Below, in pieces: positions 25,522 through 34,234 of a stretch of 64,000 nt of DNA (positions within the stretch are counted from its first letter, which is position 1; every line of letters starts with the position of its first letter). Location: the NCBI GenBank assembly GCA_014377425.1, contig JACMPQ010000049.1, forward strand, positions 1 to 64,000. The letters are read 5' to 3'. The notes under the pieces are model-generated. The model searched no databases. It saw nothing but the letters and a program-made list of their open reading frames with translations, and was not told where the DNA came from. A program made the translations under genes and the position numbers. The stretch comes from Microbacteriaceae bacterium. GTDB taxonomy: Bacteria; Actinomycetota; Actinomycetes; Actinomycetales; Microbacteriaceae.

Positions 25522-25947
25522 CTAGTGACCGAAATTGCCACGGTAGTACTCGTAGGTCCATCCCACGAGACTGATGGCGACCACGGCCGCGCCAATAATG
25601 GCAATCCAGACGCCGATTGCGACTCCCAAGAACAACAGTGCTGCGCCTCCGGCCAACATGATCGGCCACCAGCTCCACGGGCTGAAAAAACCCTGTTCGG
25701 CATCGCCGTCGTCGATGTTGGCATCCAGTCGATCCTCGGGCAACTCGCCACCCTGAGCCGCGTGGGTGCGACCCAGGTAAAAGGCAATCAGCGCGGAGAG
25801 GATGCCACAGAGCATAAGCCCCACGAAACCGACATACTCGATGCGCTGAGCGTGCAGCGGATCGTTCAAGCTCCAGATGAGGTATCCAGTTGCGGCAACA
25901 CCAAAGAATCCACAGAGGACCCAGAACAATCGAACGTTGGCGATCAC
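25522..25947 (-). CDS. ctaF: Cytochrome c oxidase subunit IV (actinobacterial)
   Basis: Small membrane subunit of the aa3-type cytochrome c oxidase, 141 residues, in the form found only in Actinobacteria. It has two hydrophobic segments near the N-terminus (about 5-28 and 38-60), an acidic soluble loop (PEDRLDANIDDGDAEQG), then PWSWWPIMLAGGAALLFLGVAIG and a C-terminal helix ending WTYEYYRGNFGH. It starts four bases after ctaD and closes the operon, with a terminator following. In related genomes as I know them, qcrB and the other bc complex genes usually follow; here accessory genes follow instead. Confidence 0.92.
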   Translation of the reverse strand: MIANVRLFWVLCGFFGVAATGYLIWSLNDPLHAQRIEYVGFVGLMLCGILSALIAFYLGRTHAAQGGELPEDRLDANIDDGDAEQGFFSPWSWWPIMLAGGAALLFLGVAIGVWIAIIGAAVVAISLVGWTYEYYRGNFGH

Positions 25948-25951
25948 GCGG

Positions 25952-27694
25952 TTACTTTACTTTCTCGTCGGACAGGTCGAATACCGGAGCATCCGGAGCA
26001 TCCTTCAACGGTCCAATTCCCACGGCGACCCCGGCTTCGGGGTGAGCCAGGTCAAACGCCGGAGACTCGGACCGGATGCGGGGAATCGAAGTGAAGTTGT
26101 GGCGCGGGGGCGGACAAGACGTGGCCCACTCCAGTGATCGTCCGTAGCCCCACGGGTCGTTCACCGTCACCAGGGGTGCGCGGCGCGCGGTAATGAACAC
26201 GTTGTAGAGGAACGGCAGCATCGATAACCCAAGAATCATCGCTCCCACGGTGGAAAGCTGATTCATCCAGGTGAAGCCATCCTCGGGCTGGTAGGTCGCA
26301 TAGCGACGAGGCATGCCCAGCACACCCAGCCAATGCTGAATCAGAAAGGTTGTGTGGAAACCGACAAAGAGCAACCAAAAATGAATTTTGCCGAGACGCT
26401 CATCGAGCATCTTGCCGGTCCATTTCGGCCACCAGAAGTAGAAACCAGCGAACATTGCGAAGACCACGGTGCCGAACACCACGTAGTGGAAATGGGCCAC
26501 CACAAAGTAGGTGTCTGACACGTGGAAGTCCAGCGGCGGTGACGCCAAGATGACGCCGGTCAGACCACCAAAGGTGAAGGTTATCAAGAACCCGATCGCC
26601 CACATCATCGGAGTCTCGAATGTCACAGATCCGCGCCACATGGTGCCGACCCAGTTGAAGATTTTCACTCCGGTGGGAACGGCGATCAACATGGTCATGA
26701 GCGAGAAGAACGGTAGCAGCACCGAACCGGTCACATACATGTGGTGAGCCCAGACAGTGATCGACAGCGCAGCGATTGAGATCGTGGCGTAAACCAGAGT
26801 CTTGTAACCGAAGATCGGCTTGCGGCTGAAGACCGGAAGAACCTCGGAGATAATTCCAAAGAACGGCAGCGCGATGATGTATACCTCTGGGTGGCCAAAG
26901 AACCAGAAGAGGTGCTGCCACAGGATGGCGCCCCCAGCCTCCACATTGTAGAGATGAGAGCCCAACACTCGGTCGGCGCCGAGTGCGAAGAGTGCCGCAG
27001 CCAGTACCGGAAATGCCATGATCACGAGGATCGAGGTGACGAGGGTGTTCCAGGTGAAGATCGGCATGCGGAACATCGTCATGCCCGGAGCGCGCATGGT
27101 GATGATCGTGGTGATGAAGTTGACGGCACCGAGAATGGTTCCGAAACCGCTCAAGGCGAGTCCGAAAACCCAGAGGTTTCCGCCGAGCCCGGGTGAGAAT
27201 GTTGTGCTCGACAGCGGCGTATAGGCGAACCAGCCGAAGGATGCGGCGCCCTGAGGCGTGAGGAAACCGGCGACCGCGATCAAGGAACCGAAGCTGTAGA
27301 GCCAGTAGGCGAAAGCATTCAGTCGCGGGAACGCGACATCCGGCGCACCAATCTGAAGTGGCATGAGAACGTTAGCGAACCCGGCAAACAGGGGGGTCGC
27401 GAACATCAGGAGCATTATCGTGCCGTGCATCGTGAAGAGCTGGTTGTACTGCTCTTTGGTGGCGATGACGTGCAGTCCCGGCTCAAACAGCTGCGCTCGA
27501 ATGACCAGTGCCATAACTCCGCCGAGGCAGAAGTAGAGGAACGAGGTGATCAGATACAGGTACCCGATCTTCTTGTGGTCGGTGGAGGTGATCCAGTTGA
27601 CGAAGACGTTGCCCTTGGTGGTCGGTCGGGGAACGCTCGTGCGTGGGGCTGCCGGGGTAGCGGTGGCCGGTCGGGTGGGAGTTGCTGTACTCAT
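25952..27694 (-). CDS. ctaD: Cytochrome c oxidase subunit I
   Basis: Catalytic subunit of the aa3 oxidase (580 residues), which carries haem a, the haem a3-CuB centre and the proton channels. It has the family's hallmark segments: the first-helix region [16 protein letters not shown], the [14 protein letters not shown] region, [13 protein letters not shown] (CuB His and the Tyr-His pair near residues 260-275), WAHHMYVTG (two CuB His) and [11 protein letters not shown] (haem ligands). A basic, Ala/Thr/Pro-rich cytoplasmic N-terminus precedes it, as is common in Actinobacteria. It lies 12 bases after ctaC and four before ctaF. Confidence 0.97.
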   Translation of the reverse strand: MSTATPTRPATATPAAPRTSVPRPTTKGNVFVNWITSTDHKKIGYLYLITSFLYFCLGGVMALVIRAQLFEPGLHVIATKEQYNQLFTMHGTIMLLMFATPLFAGFANVLMPLQIGAPDVAFPRLNAFAYWLYSFGSLIAVAGFLTPQGAASFGWFAYTPLSSTTFSPGLGGNLWVFGLALSGFGTILGAVNFITTIITMRAPGMTMFRMPIFTWNTLVTSILVIMAFPVLAAALFALGADRVLGSHLYNVEAGGAILWQHLFWFFGHPEVYIIALPFFGIISEVLPVFSRKPIFGYKTLVYATISIAALSITVWAHHMYVTGSVLLPFFSLMTMLIAVPTGVKIFNWVGTMWRGSVTFETPMMWAIGFLITFTFGGLTGVILASPPLDFHVSDTYFVVAHFHYVVFGTVVFAMFAGFYFWWPKWTGKMLDERLGKIHFWLLFVGFHTTFLIQHWLGVLGMPRRYATYQPEDGFTWMNQLSTVGAMILGLSMLPFLYNVFITARRAPLVTVNDPWGYGRSLEWATSCPPPRHNFTSIPRIRSESPAFDLAHPEAGVAVGIGPLKDAPDAPVFDLSDEKVK

Positions 27695-27706
27695 TCTGCT
27701 GGACCC

Positions 27707-28582
27707 TTAGTCGTTCGTCGGGGCTTTGTTGCCGGGCTGATTCTGGTTCGAGTTGTATTCGCTGCCCAGGGTTCCGGTTTGTCCGGCTGCCGCGAGGCTC
27801 TGTAGGTAGCTGTCGTATTCGGCCTGCTCGACGACCTTGACCTGGAAGAGCATTAGCGAGTGGTACTCACCGCACAATTCTGCGCACTTTCCCTGGTAGG
27901 TACCCGTCTTCAGCGGCGTGAAGAACATGTAATTGGTCTTGCCCGGGATCATGTCTTTTTTGTAGAGGAAGTCGACGACGAAGAAAGAATGAATGACGTC
28001 GCGAGAATGAATGTCAATTTCGACACTCTTGCCCACTGGCAGGTACAGCACCGGGAGCTTGGAGTAGTCGACGTTCTTGCCGTTGTCGATCTCGGTCGCC
28101 TGAACGCCCTTGGAGTACACACCCTTGCCGTCGGGGCCTTCTTTGAGGTAGTTGAAGTCCCAGGCCCAACGCTTGCCGTAGACGGAAATGGTAACGTCGG
28201 GGTTCTTCGTTTTGGTTTCGATCACGTTTTGATCGCGCGCGGTGAAAGCAAAGAAGCCGACAACCAGAATGAGCGGCACGATCGTGTAGAAGATTTCGAT
28301 CGGAAGGTTGTAGCGAAGCTGGACGGGGAGCCCGGTTTGGCCCCGACGGCGACGGTAAGCAATCGCAGCCCAGATGATCAGCCCCCAGGTGACGAGGCCG
28401 ACTGCGAGAAGCACAATCCAAGAGGTGACCCACAGCCCGGTCACCCGGTCAGTGTGGTTAGTGATGCCGTCAGTTCCGGGAAGGAATCCGCGAAGCTGCA
28501 CCTGCGTACAGCCTGCAAGAACCGCGACAAGCGCGATGGCGATCGGGATGGTTACCCATCGAAGACGGCGGTTAGAGCGCAC
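27707..28582 (-). CDS. ctaC: Cytochrome c oxidase subunit II (CuA subunit, lipoprotein)
   Basis: Carries the CuA centre that accepts electrons from cytochrome c. I set the start at GTG 28582, because AAAGGG lies seven bases upstream and the resulting N-terminus is a clean lipoprotein signal ending LAGC (Cys25); the frame continues to an ATG at 28639 with less support. The 291-residue protein has two membrane helices after the signal (near 48-72 and 95-115). The CuA ligands are His198, then CAELCGEYHSLM with Cys233, Cys237, His241 and Met244. It is the first gene of the operon. Confidence 0.95.
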   Translation of the reverse strand: MRSNRRLRWVTIPIAIALVAVLAGCTQVQLRGFLPGTDGITNHTDRVTGLWVTSWIVLLAVGLVTWGLIIWAAIAYRRRRGQTGLPVQLRYNLPIEIFYTIVPLILVVGFFAFTARDQNVIETKTKNPDVTISVYGKRWAWDFNYLKEGPDGKGVYSKGVQATEIDNGKNVDYSKLPVLYLPVGKSVEIDIHSRDVIHSFFVVDFLYKKDMIPGKTNYMFFTPLKTGTYQGKCAELCGEYHSLMLFQVKVVEQAEYDSYLQSLAAAGQTGTLGSEYNSNQNQPGNKAPTND

Positions 28583-28694
28583 CGGTAAACCCTTTCGGAT
28601 GACGCGGACTGTGATGGTTCCCAGTCTGTTGAACGTCATGAGCCTACCGCGACCAGTTGTATGTTCGAACCGCAGACACCCGATTGCGGACAGA

Positions 28695-28724
28695 AAAATG
28701 AACCGCCCACGGACGGTTCATTTT
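28695..28724 (-). terminator. Rho-independent terminator after the A-type carrier gene
   Basis: AAAATGAACCG (28695-28705) and CGGTTCATTTT (28714-28724) form a perfect 11-bp stem with an 8-base loop. On the minus strand it ends in TTTTT. It separates the Fe-S carrier gene from the cta operon. Confidence 0.75.
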
Positions 28725-28751
28725 GTTCTCGCACGTGTGAAATTCGCGGAA

Positions 28752-29123
28752 TTAGTGGAACGAGTCACCGCACGCGCAGCTGCCGCTTGCGTTGGGGTTA
28801 TCGATTGTGAACCCCTGCTTTTGGATGGTGTCCTCAAAGTCGATGGTCGCACCATCCAAGTAGGGAACGCTCATCTTGTCCACGACAACCTCAACGCCAT
28901 CAAAGTCGACGGTCACGTCGCCCTCAAGCAGTCGTTCATCGAAGTAGAGCTGATAGATCAGTCCGGAGCATCCGCCGGGCTGCACAGCAACACGGAGACG
29001 CAGATCATCGCGCGCTTCCTGTTCGTAGAGGCTGCGGACCTTGGCGGCCGCACCGTCGGAAAGACCAACGCCGTGAGCCGCTGCAACGCTCGGGGTTTCG
29101 GTGGTCGTGGATTCGATGGTCAT
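28752..29123 (-). CDS. erpA: A-type iron-sulfur cluster carrier (ErpA/HesB/IscA family)
   Basis: A 123-residue Fe-S cluster insertion protein of the HesB/IscA/ErpA family. The three cluster-binding cysteines are present: Cys52 in QPGGCSGLIYQL and Cys116/Cys118 in the C-terminal GSCACGDSFH. The first 20 residues are a Thr/Ala-rich extension. Start is supported by AGGGAG five bases upstream. It lies upstream of ctaC but is separated from it by a strong terminator, so it is probably its own transcript. In Actinobacteria this single carrier serves both respiratory and general Fe-S proteins. Confidence 0.92.
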   Translation of the reverse strand: MTIESTTTETPSVAAAHGVGLSDGAAAKVRSLYEQEARDDLRLRVAVQPGGCSGLIYQLYFDERLLEGDVTVDFDGVEVVVDKMSVPYLDGATIDFEDTIQKQGFTIDNPNASGSCACGDSFH

Positions 29124-29141
29124 GCGGCTCCCTGGGTTTTG

Positions 29142-29153
29142 ACTAGGCCTAGT
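29142..29153. promoter_or_regulatory. 12-bp perfect palindrome upstream of the Fe-S carrier gene
   Basis: ACTAGGCCTAGT lies 19 bases before the start codon, in the only intergenic space upstream of the gene, just downstream of a TAGACT that could be a -10 element. It could be an operator at the transcription start, or chance. Confidence 0.3.
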
Positions 29154-29196
29154 ACAAGTCTAAACACCGGGCTCGCCGTTTTCTTCCCGCGAACCG

Positions 29197-30639
29197 TCAG
29201 CGGTTGTGGCTACTCGCCCCATTGAGTCGGGTCAGTAGCACGGCTTCGGTCAGAATGCTGCGCTGAAACACCCCCAAATGAAGCGATTCGTTCGGGCTGT
29301 GGGCACGCGAGTCCGGATCCTCAACTCCCGTGACGAGAATCTCTGCCTGCGGAAAAACATCCACGAGGGTGCTGATGAACGGAATCGAGCCGCCGATCCC
29401 GGTCTCAACGGCATCAACGCCCCAGGCATCCCGCATGGATTGTTTTGCCTCGGCAACCGCTGGGCCGCCGGTGTCGACCAAGAAGGGATTCCCCAAATCA
29501 ACATCGTCGAACTTCAGGTGAGCGCCGAACGGGGCATTCTGGATCAGGTGCTGCTCGATCGCGGCCCAGGCGGAGGATGCGGTCTGCCCTGGTGCAACTC
29601 GTGCGCTGATTCGCACAGTAACCGCGGCGGCAAGAGTGTTCGAGGCGTTCGCCACGCTGGGAGCGTCGATGCCGGTCACGGTGATCGCCGGTTGAAACCA
29701 CAGCCGGCTGAGGATGGTGCCGGTGCCGATCGGTGTGACCCCGGCAAGGAGACCCGACTCCTCCCGAAGGGTGTCTACGGAGTATTCCGGGGTTCCACTC
29801 GGCGTCGAGGTCAGACCGGGAACGGCCACCGAGCCGTCGGGCGTGTGCAACGTCGCCAGCAGCGCAATGGTTGCGAGCATGGCATCCGGTACTGCTCCCC
29901 CGAACATGCCGGAGTGCGAGGGATGATCCAGCGTCGAAACGGTGAGTCGAAAAGTCACGTTTCCGCGAAGCGCAACGGTGAGGGCGGGGGTTACGAGGTT
30001 CCAGTTCAGCGAATCTGCCACGACGATGGCATCCGCTTGCATCGCTGCCCGGTGTTGCTCAAGAAAATTACCGAACGAGCGAGAACCAAACTCCTCCTCC
30101 CCCTCAATGAACAGCACGAGCCCGAGGTCGAAGTCCGCTCCGGCAGCGTCCATCAGGGTGCGGATGCTCGCAAAGTGCGTCATCACGCCGGCCTTGTCGT
30201 CGGCTGCCCCCCGGCCATAGAGCCGCTCCCCCCGCACGGTGGGCTCGAACGGCGGGGAATCCCAGGCGGCCTCATCTCCGGGAGGCTGTACATCGTGATG
30301 GGCGTAAAGCATCACCGTCGGTTTGCCGTTTCGTGCGGCACGGGTCGCGAGAACGGCGGGTTGACCCATTACCTCGCTACCGGCTTGATGCGCGCGTGAA
30401 ATTTCAACGCGGTCGAAAACACCCAATTCGGCGGCGATCTTGGCCACCGCATCCGCGCTTCGCAGCACGTGCTGCTCGTCGAAGGCATCCCAGGAGACGG
30501 AAGGGATGCGCACAAGGCGGCAGAGGTCGGCGACCGTCGCCGGAAACCGCGCAGCAACCGAGCGGGTGAGCTCTTCGAGCACAGGGGTTGGAGTCGGTTC
30601 GGTGGCACGCAGCTGCGGTGCGGGGAGCGCTGAAGTCAT
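29197..30639 (-). CDS. M20/ArgE family peptidase (dipeptidase)
   Basis: Zinc metallopeptidase of the M20 family, 480 residues from ATG 30639. It has the zinc-site string LYAHHDVQPPGDEAAWDSPPF, GRGAADDKAGV (bridging Asp), the catalytic Glu-Glu in IEGEEEFGS, and a dimerisation domain in the middle. Relatives hydrolyse dipeptides, beta-Ala-Xaa or cysteinylglycine. The frame is open upstream to 30849 but would run into the divergent gene. The chosen ATG has no Shine-Dalgarno sequence; TAAGAT lies seven bases upstream, fitting a leaderless start. Confidence 0.9.
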   Translation of the reverse strand: MTSALPAPQLRATEPTPTPVLEELTRSVAARFPATVADLCRLVRIPSVSWDAFDEQHVLRSADAVAKIAAELGVFDRVEISRAHQAGSEVMGQPAVLATRAARNGKPTVMLYAHHDVQPPGDEAAWDSPPFEPTVRGERLYGRGAADDKAGVMTHFASIRTLMDAAGADFDLGLVLFIEGEEEFGSRSFGNFLEQHRAAMQADAIVVADSLNWNLVTPALTVALRGNVTFRLTVSTLDHPSHSGMFGGAVPDAMLATIALLATLHTPDGSVAVPGLTSTPSGTPEYSVDTLREESGLLAGVTPIGTGTILSRLWFQPAITVTGIDAPSVANASNTLAAAVTVRISARVAPGQTASSAWAAIEQHLIQNAPFGAHLKFDDVDLGNPFLVDTGGPAVAEAKQSMRDAWGVDAVETGIGGSIPFISTLVDVFPQAEILVTGVEDPDSRAHSPNESLHLGVFQRSILTEAVLLTRLNGASSHNR

Positions 30640-30646
30640 GGAGGTA

Positions 30647-30652
30647 ATCTTA
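30647..30652 (-). promoter_or_regulatory. Putative -10 element of a leaderless promoter
   Basis: The minus strand reads TAAGAT, seven bases upstream of the ATG of the M20 peptidase gene, which lacks a Shine-Dalgarno sequence. Confidence 0.4.
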
Positions 30653-30679
30653 AGAGCACGACTAGGCAAGGAACTGTTC

Positions 30680-31252
30680 ATGGCTAAATCCCCTATTGAA
30701 AACCCCGACAGCGCACTCGACCGCGAGAGCGAACTGTTTGGCGGAAGCAAGGGGCGCGCCACCCCGACGCGCCGGGAGCGCGAGGCGGCAAACATCCGGC
30801 CGCTTGTCTCCAGTGATCGGAAGGCGGCAAACCGAGAATCCCGCGCCAAAACCGCTCAAGCTCGCGATCGAGCCCGCATCGGGATGGCCGCCGGCGAAGA
30901 GAAGTATCTCCTCCTTAAGGATCGCGGACCGCAACGCCGCTACGTTCGCGATTACGTCGATGCCCGATTCAGCGTCGGTGAGGTCTTTGTTCCTGCGCTC
31001 CTCGTTTTTGTGCTCACCTCCACTGTTCCGAGCGTCGCGATTTACGCGACCGTCGCGATGTACGCCTTCATCCTGGCGGTCGTGATCGACTCACTGATTA
31101 TGGGTCGGTTACTCAAGGGCAAGCTCGGCGCAAAGTTTGGCGAAGACAGTGTGCAGCGTGGCGCTACCTGGTACGCCGCGATGCGGGGAGCACAACTGCG
31201 CCTCATGCGACTGCCCAAACCGCAGGTAAAGCGCAAAAACTACCCGAACTAG
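30680..31252 (+). CDS. DUF3043 membrane protein
   Basis: A 190-residue protein of the actinobacterial DUF3043 family, of unknown function. A highly charged, Arg/Glu-rich N-terminal half (about 1-95, with GRATPTRREREAANIRPL and the conserved RGPQRRYVRDYVDAR near 81-95) precedes two closely spaced membrane helices (about 100-140), and a basic C-terminal tail follows. ATG 30680 has AAGGAA seven bases upstream. It diverges from the M20 peptidase gene and its stop overlaps that of the convergent pyrD by four bases. Confidence 0.9.
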   Translation: MAKSPIENPDSALDRESELFGGSKGRATPTRREREAANIRPLVSSDRKAANRESRAKTAQARDRARIGMAAGEEKYLLLKDRGPQRRYVRDYVDARFSVGEVFVPALLVFVLTSTVPSVAIYATVAMYAFILAVVIDSLIMGRLLKGKLGAKFGEDSVQRGATWYAAMRGAQLRLMRLPKPQVKRKNYPN

Positions 31253-32310
31253 TGGGGTCCGGCAGTGCTCACCGTTGTGGCCTGCCGCAATATCCGATGC
31301 AATCCCCGGTTGACTTGGCGGGCCCAGAGCGGTCCGCGATAAAGGAAGGCCGTGTAGCCCTGCACCAGGGTTGCGCCCGCGGCGAGGCGCTGTGCGACAT
31401 CGGCCGCGCTCTCCACCCCGCCGACCGAAATCACACACAGCTCGGACGGAACATGGGTGCGGATCAGGCGTAGAACCGCCAGTGAGCGCGCCGCTAGCGG
31501 TGCTCCCGAGAGACCGCCGGCCCCGAGGGCTGTCACCGCTGTATCCGAGGTTTCTAGCCCCGAACGCGACAGGGTGGTGTTGGTGGCGATGATGCCGTCG
31601 AGGGAGAGCACGGTAACGAGAGTTGCAATTTTCAATACCTCCTCGTCGCTGAGGTCGGGGGCAATTTTTACCAGCACGGGGGTCGCTCCGGCGGCGGCCT
31701 TGACCGCGGCCAACAGCGGCGACAGTCGCTCGAGCTCCTGGAGTCCGCGCAGTCCAGGCGTGTTCGGGGAGCTCACGTTCACCGCCAGATAGTCGGCGTG
31801 GGCGGCGAGCAGCCGGGTGCTCACGAGGTAATCAGAAATCGCATCATCCACCGCGACACTGCGGGATTTGCCGATATTGACCCCGATGATGGGGCGATCG
31901 AGCTGTGTCATCTCTCGGATAAGACGCGGCTGAACGGATGCTGCACCCGCGTTATTGAAGCCCATGCGGTTGATGACCGCCCGATCGGCAACCAACCGAA
32001 ACAGCCGTGGCTGCGGATTGCCCTCCTGCCCGACACCGGTGACCGTTCCCACCTCGACGTGACCGAAGCCGAGAGCTCCGAGGCCCGAAACCGCTCGGGC
32101 ATCCTTATCGAAACCTGCGGCTACCCCAAACGGTGACGAAAAACTCAAACCCAGGGCCGTCACGGCGAGCGAAGGATGCGGGGCAGTGAACCGCCGAATC
32201 ACCGAGGAGAGCCCGAGACGGTCGATGGCCTCGATAACGACAAAGGCGAGATGGTGTGCGCGTTCCGGATCGAGGCGACAAAGGACGAGGTTAAAAAAGA
32301 GTCGATACAT
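31249..32310 (-). CDS. pyrD: Dihydroorotate dehydrogenase (quinone), class 2
   Basis: FMN enzyme of pyrimidine biosynthesis that oxidises dihydroorotate to orotate with membrane quinones, 353 residues. Class 2 features are the N-terminal membrane-associating helix (MYRLFFNLVLCRLDPERAHH), SSPFGVAAGFDKDA, GFGHVEVGTVT, and the catalytic Ser in VNVSSPNTPGLR. FMN-phosphate binding is provided by SVGGVESAADVAQRLAAGA near the C-terminus. It follows nrdR by 34 bases on the same strand. Confidence 0.96.
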   Translation of the reverse strand: MYRLFFNLVLCRLDPERAHHLAFVVIEAIDRLGLSSVIRRFTAPHPSLAVTALGLSFSSPFGVAAGFDKDARAVSGLGALGFGHVEVGTVTGVGQEGNPQPRLFRLVADRAVINRMGFNNAGAASVQPRLIREMTQLDRPIIGVNIGKSRSVAVDDAISDYLVSTRLLAAHADYLAVNVSSPNTPGLRGLQELERLSPLLAAVKAAAGATPVLVKIAPDLSDEEVLKIATLVTVLSLDGIIATNTTLSRSGLETSDTAVTALGAGGLSGAPLAARSLAVLRLIRTHVPSELCVISVGGVESAADVAQRLAAGATLVQGYTAFLYRGPLWARQVNRGLHRILRQATTVSTAGPH

Positions 32311-32344
32311 GCTGACTTCAGGCTATCGGCTGACCGGGGCGTCG

Positions 32345-32818
32345 TTAGCCGTCGGTTCCAGGGTGCACAACAGCCGGCTCGACGCGGAGCAACAAAATCG
32401 CCGCCTCGAAATCTTCCAACGATTCAAACGCTTGATACACGCTGGCAAAGCGAAGGTAAGCCACCTGATCAAGTTCCTGCAGCGGAGCCAAGATGGCGAG
32501 ACCAATGTCATTGGCATCAATTTGGGTGGCACCGGTCGCCCGAATGGTCTCCTCCACCCGCTGCGCGAGCACGGCGAGATCGGTGTCCGTTACGGGCCTG
32601 CCCTGACAGGCCTTGCGCACCCCGGTAACAATCTTTTCGCGACTAAACGACTCCACAATTCCGTTGCGCTTGACGACGGTAAGACTCGCGGTCTCGGTAG
32701 TCGTGAACCGTCGACCGCAGTCGGGGCATTGGCGTCGACGCCGAATCGACAAGCCGTCGTCGCTGGTGCGGGAGTCGACAACGCGGGAATCTGGGAATCT
32801 GCAGAAGGGGCAAAACAT
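32345..32818 (-). CDS. nrdR: Transcriptional repressor NrdR
   Basis: Nucleotide-sensing repressor of ribonucleotide reductase genes, 157 residues, the normal length. The N-terminal zinc ribbon has Cys3, Cys6, Cys31 and Cys34 (MFCPFC and CPDCGRRF), followed by an ATP-cone domain from about residue 48 ([16 protein letters not shown]). It lies 32 bases downstream of hisD. No nrd genes are in this window. Confidence 0.96.
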   Translation of the reverse strand: MFCPFCRFPDSRVVDSRTSDDGLSIRRRRQCPDCGRRFTTTETASLTVVKRNGIVESFSREKIVTGVRKACQGRPVTDTDLAVLAQRVEETIRATGATQIDANDIGLAILAPLQELDQVAYLRFASVYQAFESLEDFEAAILLLRVEPAVVHPGTDG

Positions 32819-32850
32819 TGTGCCTACAGAATACGGCAGTGCGTAACGTT

Positions 32851-34161
32851 CTATCCCTCTGTAAACCGAGCGGTCACAGCATCACCGTGTGCCGGCAGAA
32901 ACTCCGCCGACGACAGCGCCACAACCTGCGCGTGAACGCCCCGCAGTGCCTCGCGGGTGTAGCGAATCACCTGCTGGGGGCGAAGGAAGGTGTACGCGCC
33001 GAGCCCGGAGGCGAAACGGGATTGCCCGCCGGTCGGCAAAACGTGGTTCGAGCCGGCGAGGTAGTCACCAAGGCTCACCGGCGAAAATTCTCCGAGAAAA
33101 ATTGCTCCGGCATTTTCGATCAGGTCGAGAATCGCACCCGAATTCGCGGTCTGAATTTCAAGGTGCTCCGGCCCGTAAACGTTGCTAAAGGCAACGGCAG
33201 CCTCCAAATCGTCAACAAGAACGACTGCGGATTGTGGGCCATTGAGCGCGATTTGCACTCGACCGGCGTGATGGGTGAGCGGGCTGAGCCGCACCAGCTC
33301 CGCCTGCACCCGGTCGGCAAATTCGGGTGAATCGGTCACCAGAACGGCCGCAGCGAGCTCGTCGTGCTCCGCTTGGCTGATCAGGTCGTAGGCCACCAGT
33401 CGGGCATCGGCGGCGGCATCCGCAATCACGAGGATTTCGGTGGGTCCCGCCTCGGAGTCAATACCGGTCTGACCGCGCACGAGACGCTTTGCCGCTGCGA
33501 CATAGACGTTTCCAGGTCCGGTGATGACCTGCACGGGGTCAAGCCCGAGTTCGGCAACACCATAGGCAAAGGCACCGATCGCGCCCGCACCGCCCATGGC
33601 GTACACCTCGTCAACGCCCAGAAGACCGGCCGCACCGAGGATAGTCGGATGAATGGCTCCGCCAAACTCCTTCTGCGGCGGCGAGGCTAGCGCCACCGAC
33701 GCCACCCCGGCGACCTGCGCGGGAACGACATTCATGACAACACTGGAAGGGTAGACCGCCTTACCGCCCGGTACGTACAGCCCCACGCGACGAACCGGCA
33801 TCCACCGCTGAATAACCTCGGCACCGGTGGCGAGGGTGGTGACCGACGGTGCGGGAATTTGTGCCTGCGATGCGGCGGTCACCCGGGAGATGGCCTCTTC
33901 CAACGCATCCCGGACCGCAGGGTTTAATCCCGAAACGGCCGCCGCGATCTCGTCCCCGTGAATCCGGATGCGCGGTGGCGTCACCTGATCAAAGCGCTGG
34001 GCCTGATCCCGCAGAGCTGCCTCACCGCGCTCGCGCACCTCGGCAATGAGGGCTGCTGCGGCTTCGGCAGCCACCGTTACATCGGTTTGGGATCTGGGAA
34101 CGCTGGCGAGCAGCTCGGCCGTTGTGAGACGGCGGCCGCGGAGGTCGATAATGTGCATCAT
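32851..34161 (-). CDS. hisD: Histidinol dehydrogenase
   Basis: NAD-dependent zinc enzyme for the last two steps of histidine biosynthesis, 436 residues. Family motifs include [68 protein letters not shown] and the zinc-site SQAEHDE. GGAG precedes the start; either of the first two ATG codons could be used. It lies just downstream of dnaE, away from other his genes here. Confidence 0.96.
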   Translation of the reverse strand: MMHIIDLRGRRLTTAELLASVPRSQTDVTVAAEAAAALIAEVRERGEAALRDQAQRFDQVTPPRIRIHGDEIAAAVSGLNPAVRDALEEAISRVTAASQAQIPAPSVTTLATGAEVIQRWMPVRRVGLYVPGGKAVYPSSVVMNVVPAQVAGVASVALASPPQKEFGGAIHPTILGAAGLLGVDEVYAMGGAGAIGAFAYGVAELGLDPVQVITGPGNVYVAAAKRLVRGQTGIDSEAGPTEILVIADAAADARLVAYDLISQAEHDELAAAVLVTDSPEFADRVQAELVRLSPLTHHAGRVQIALNGPQSAVVLVDDLEAAVAFSNVYGPEHLEIQTANSGAILDLIENAGAIFLGEFSPVSLGDYLAGSNHVLPTGGQSRFASGLGAYTFLRPQQVIRYTREALRGVHAQVVALSSAEFLPAHGDAVTARFTEG

Positions 34162-34234
34162 GGCGCTCCAACTTTAGCCGTTGTGCCCTGGAGCAAACCC
34201 CACGAGGAACTTCGCGGGATTCGGCCCAGTCCAC

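Noticed and set aside
29278-30399. Long plus-strand open frame opposite the M20 peptidase
   Set aside because: No recognisable family; the minus-strand M20 metal-site motifs show which frame is real.
30681-30849. N-terminal extension of the M20 peptidase to 30849
   Set aside because: It would overlap the divergent DUF3043 gene, and the extra residues are the antisense of that gene's charged N-terminus.
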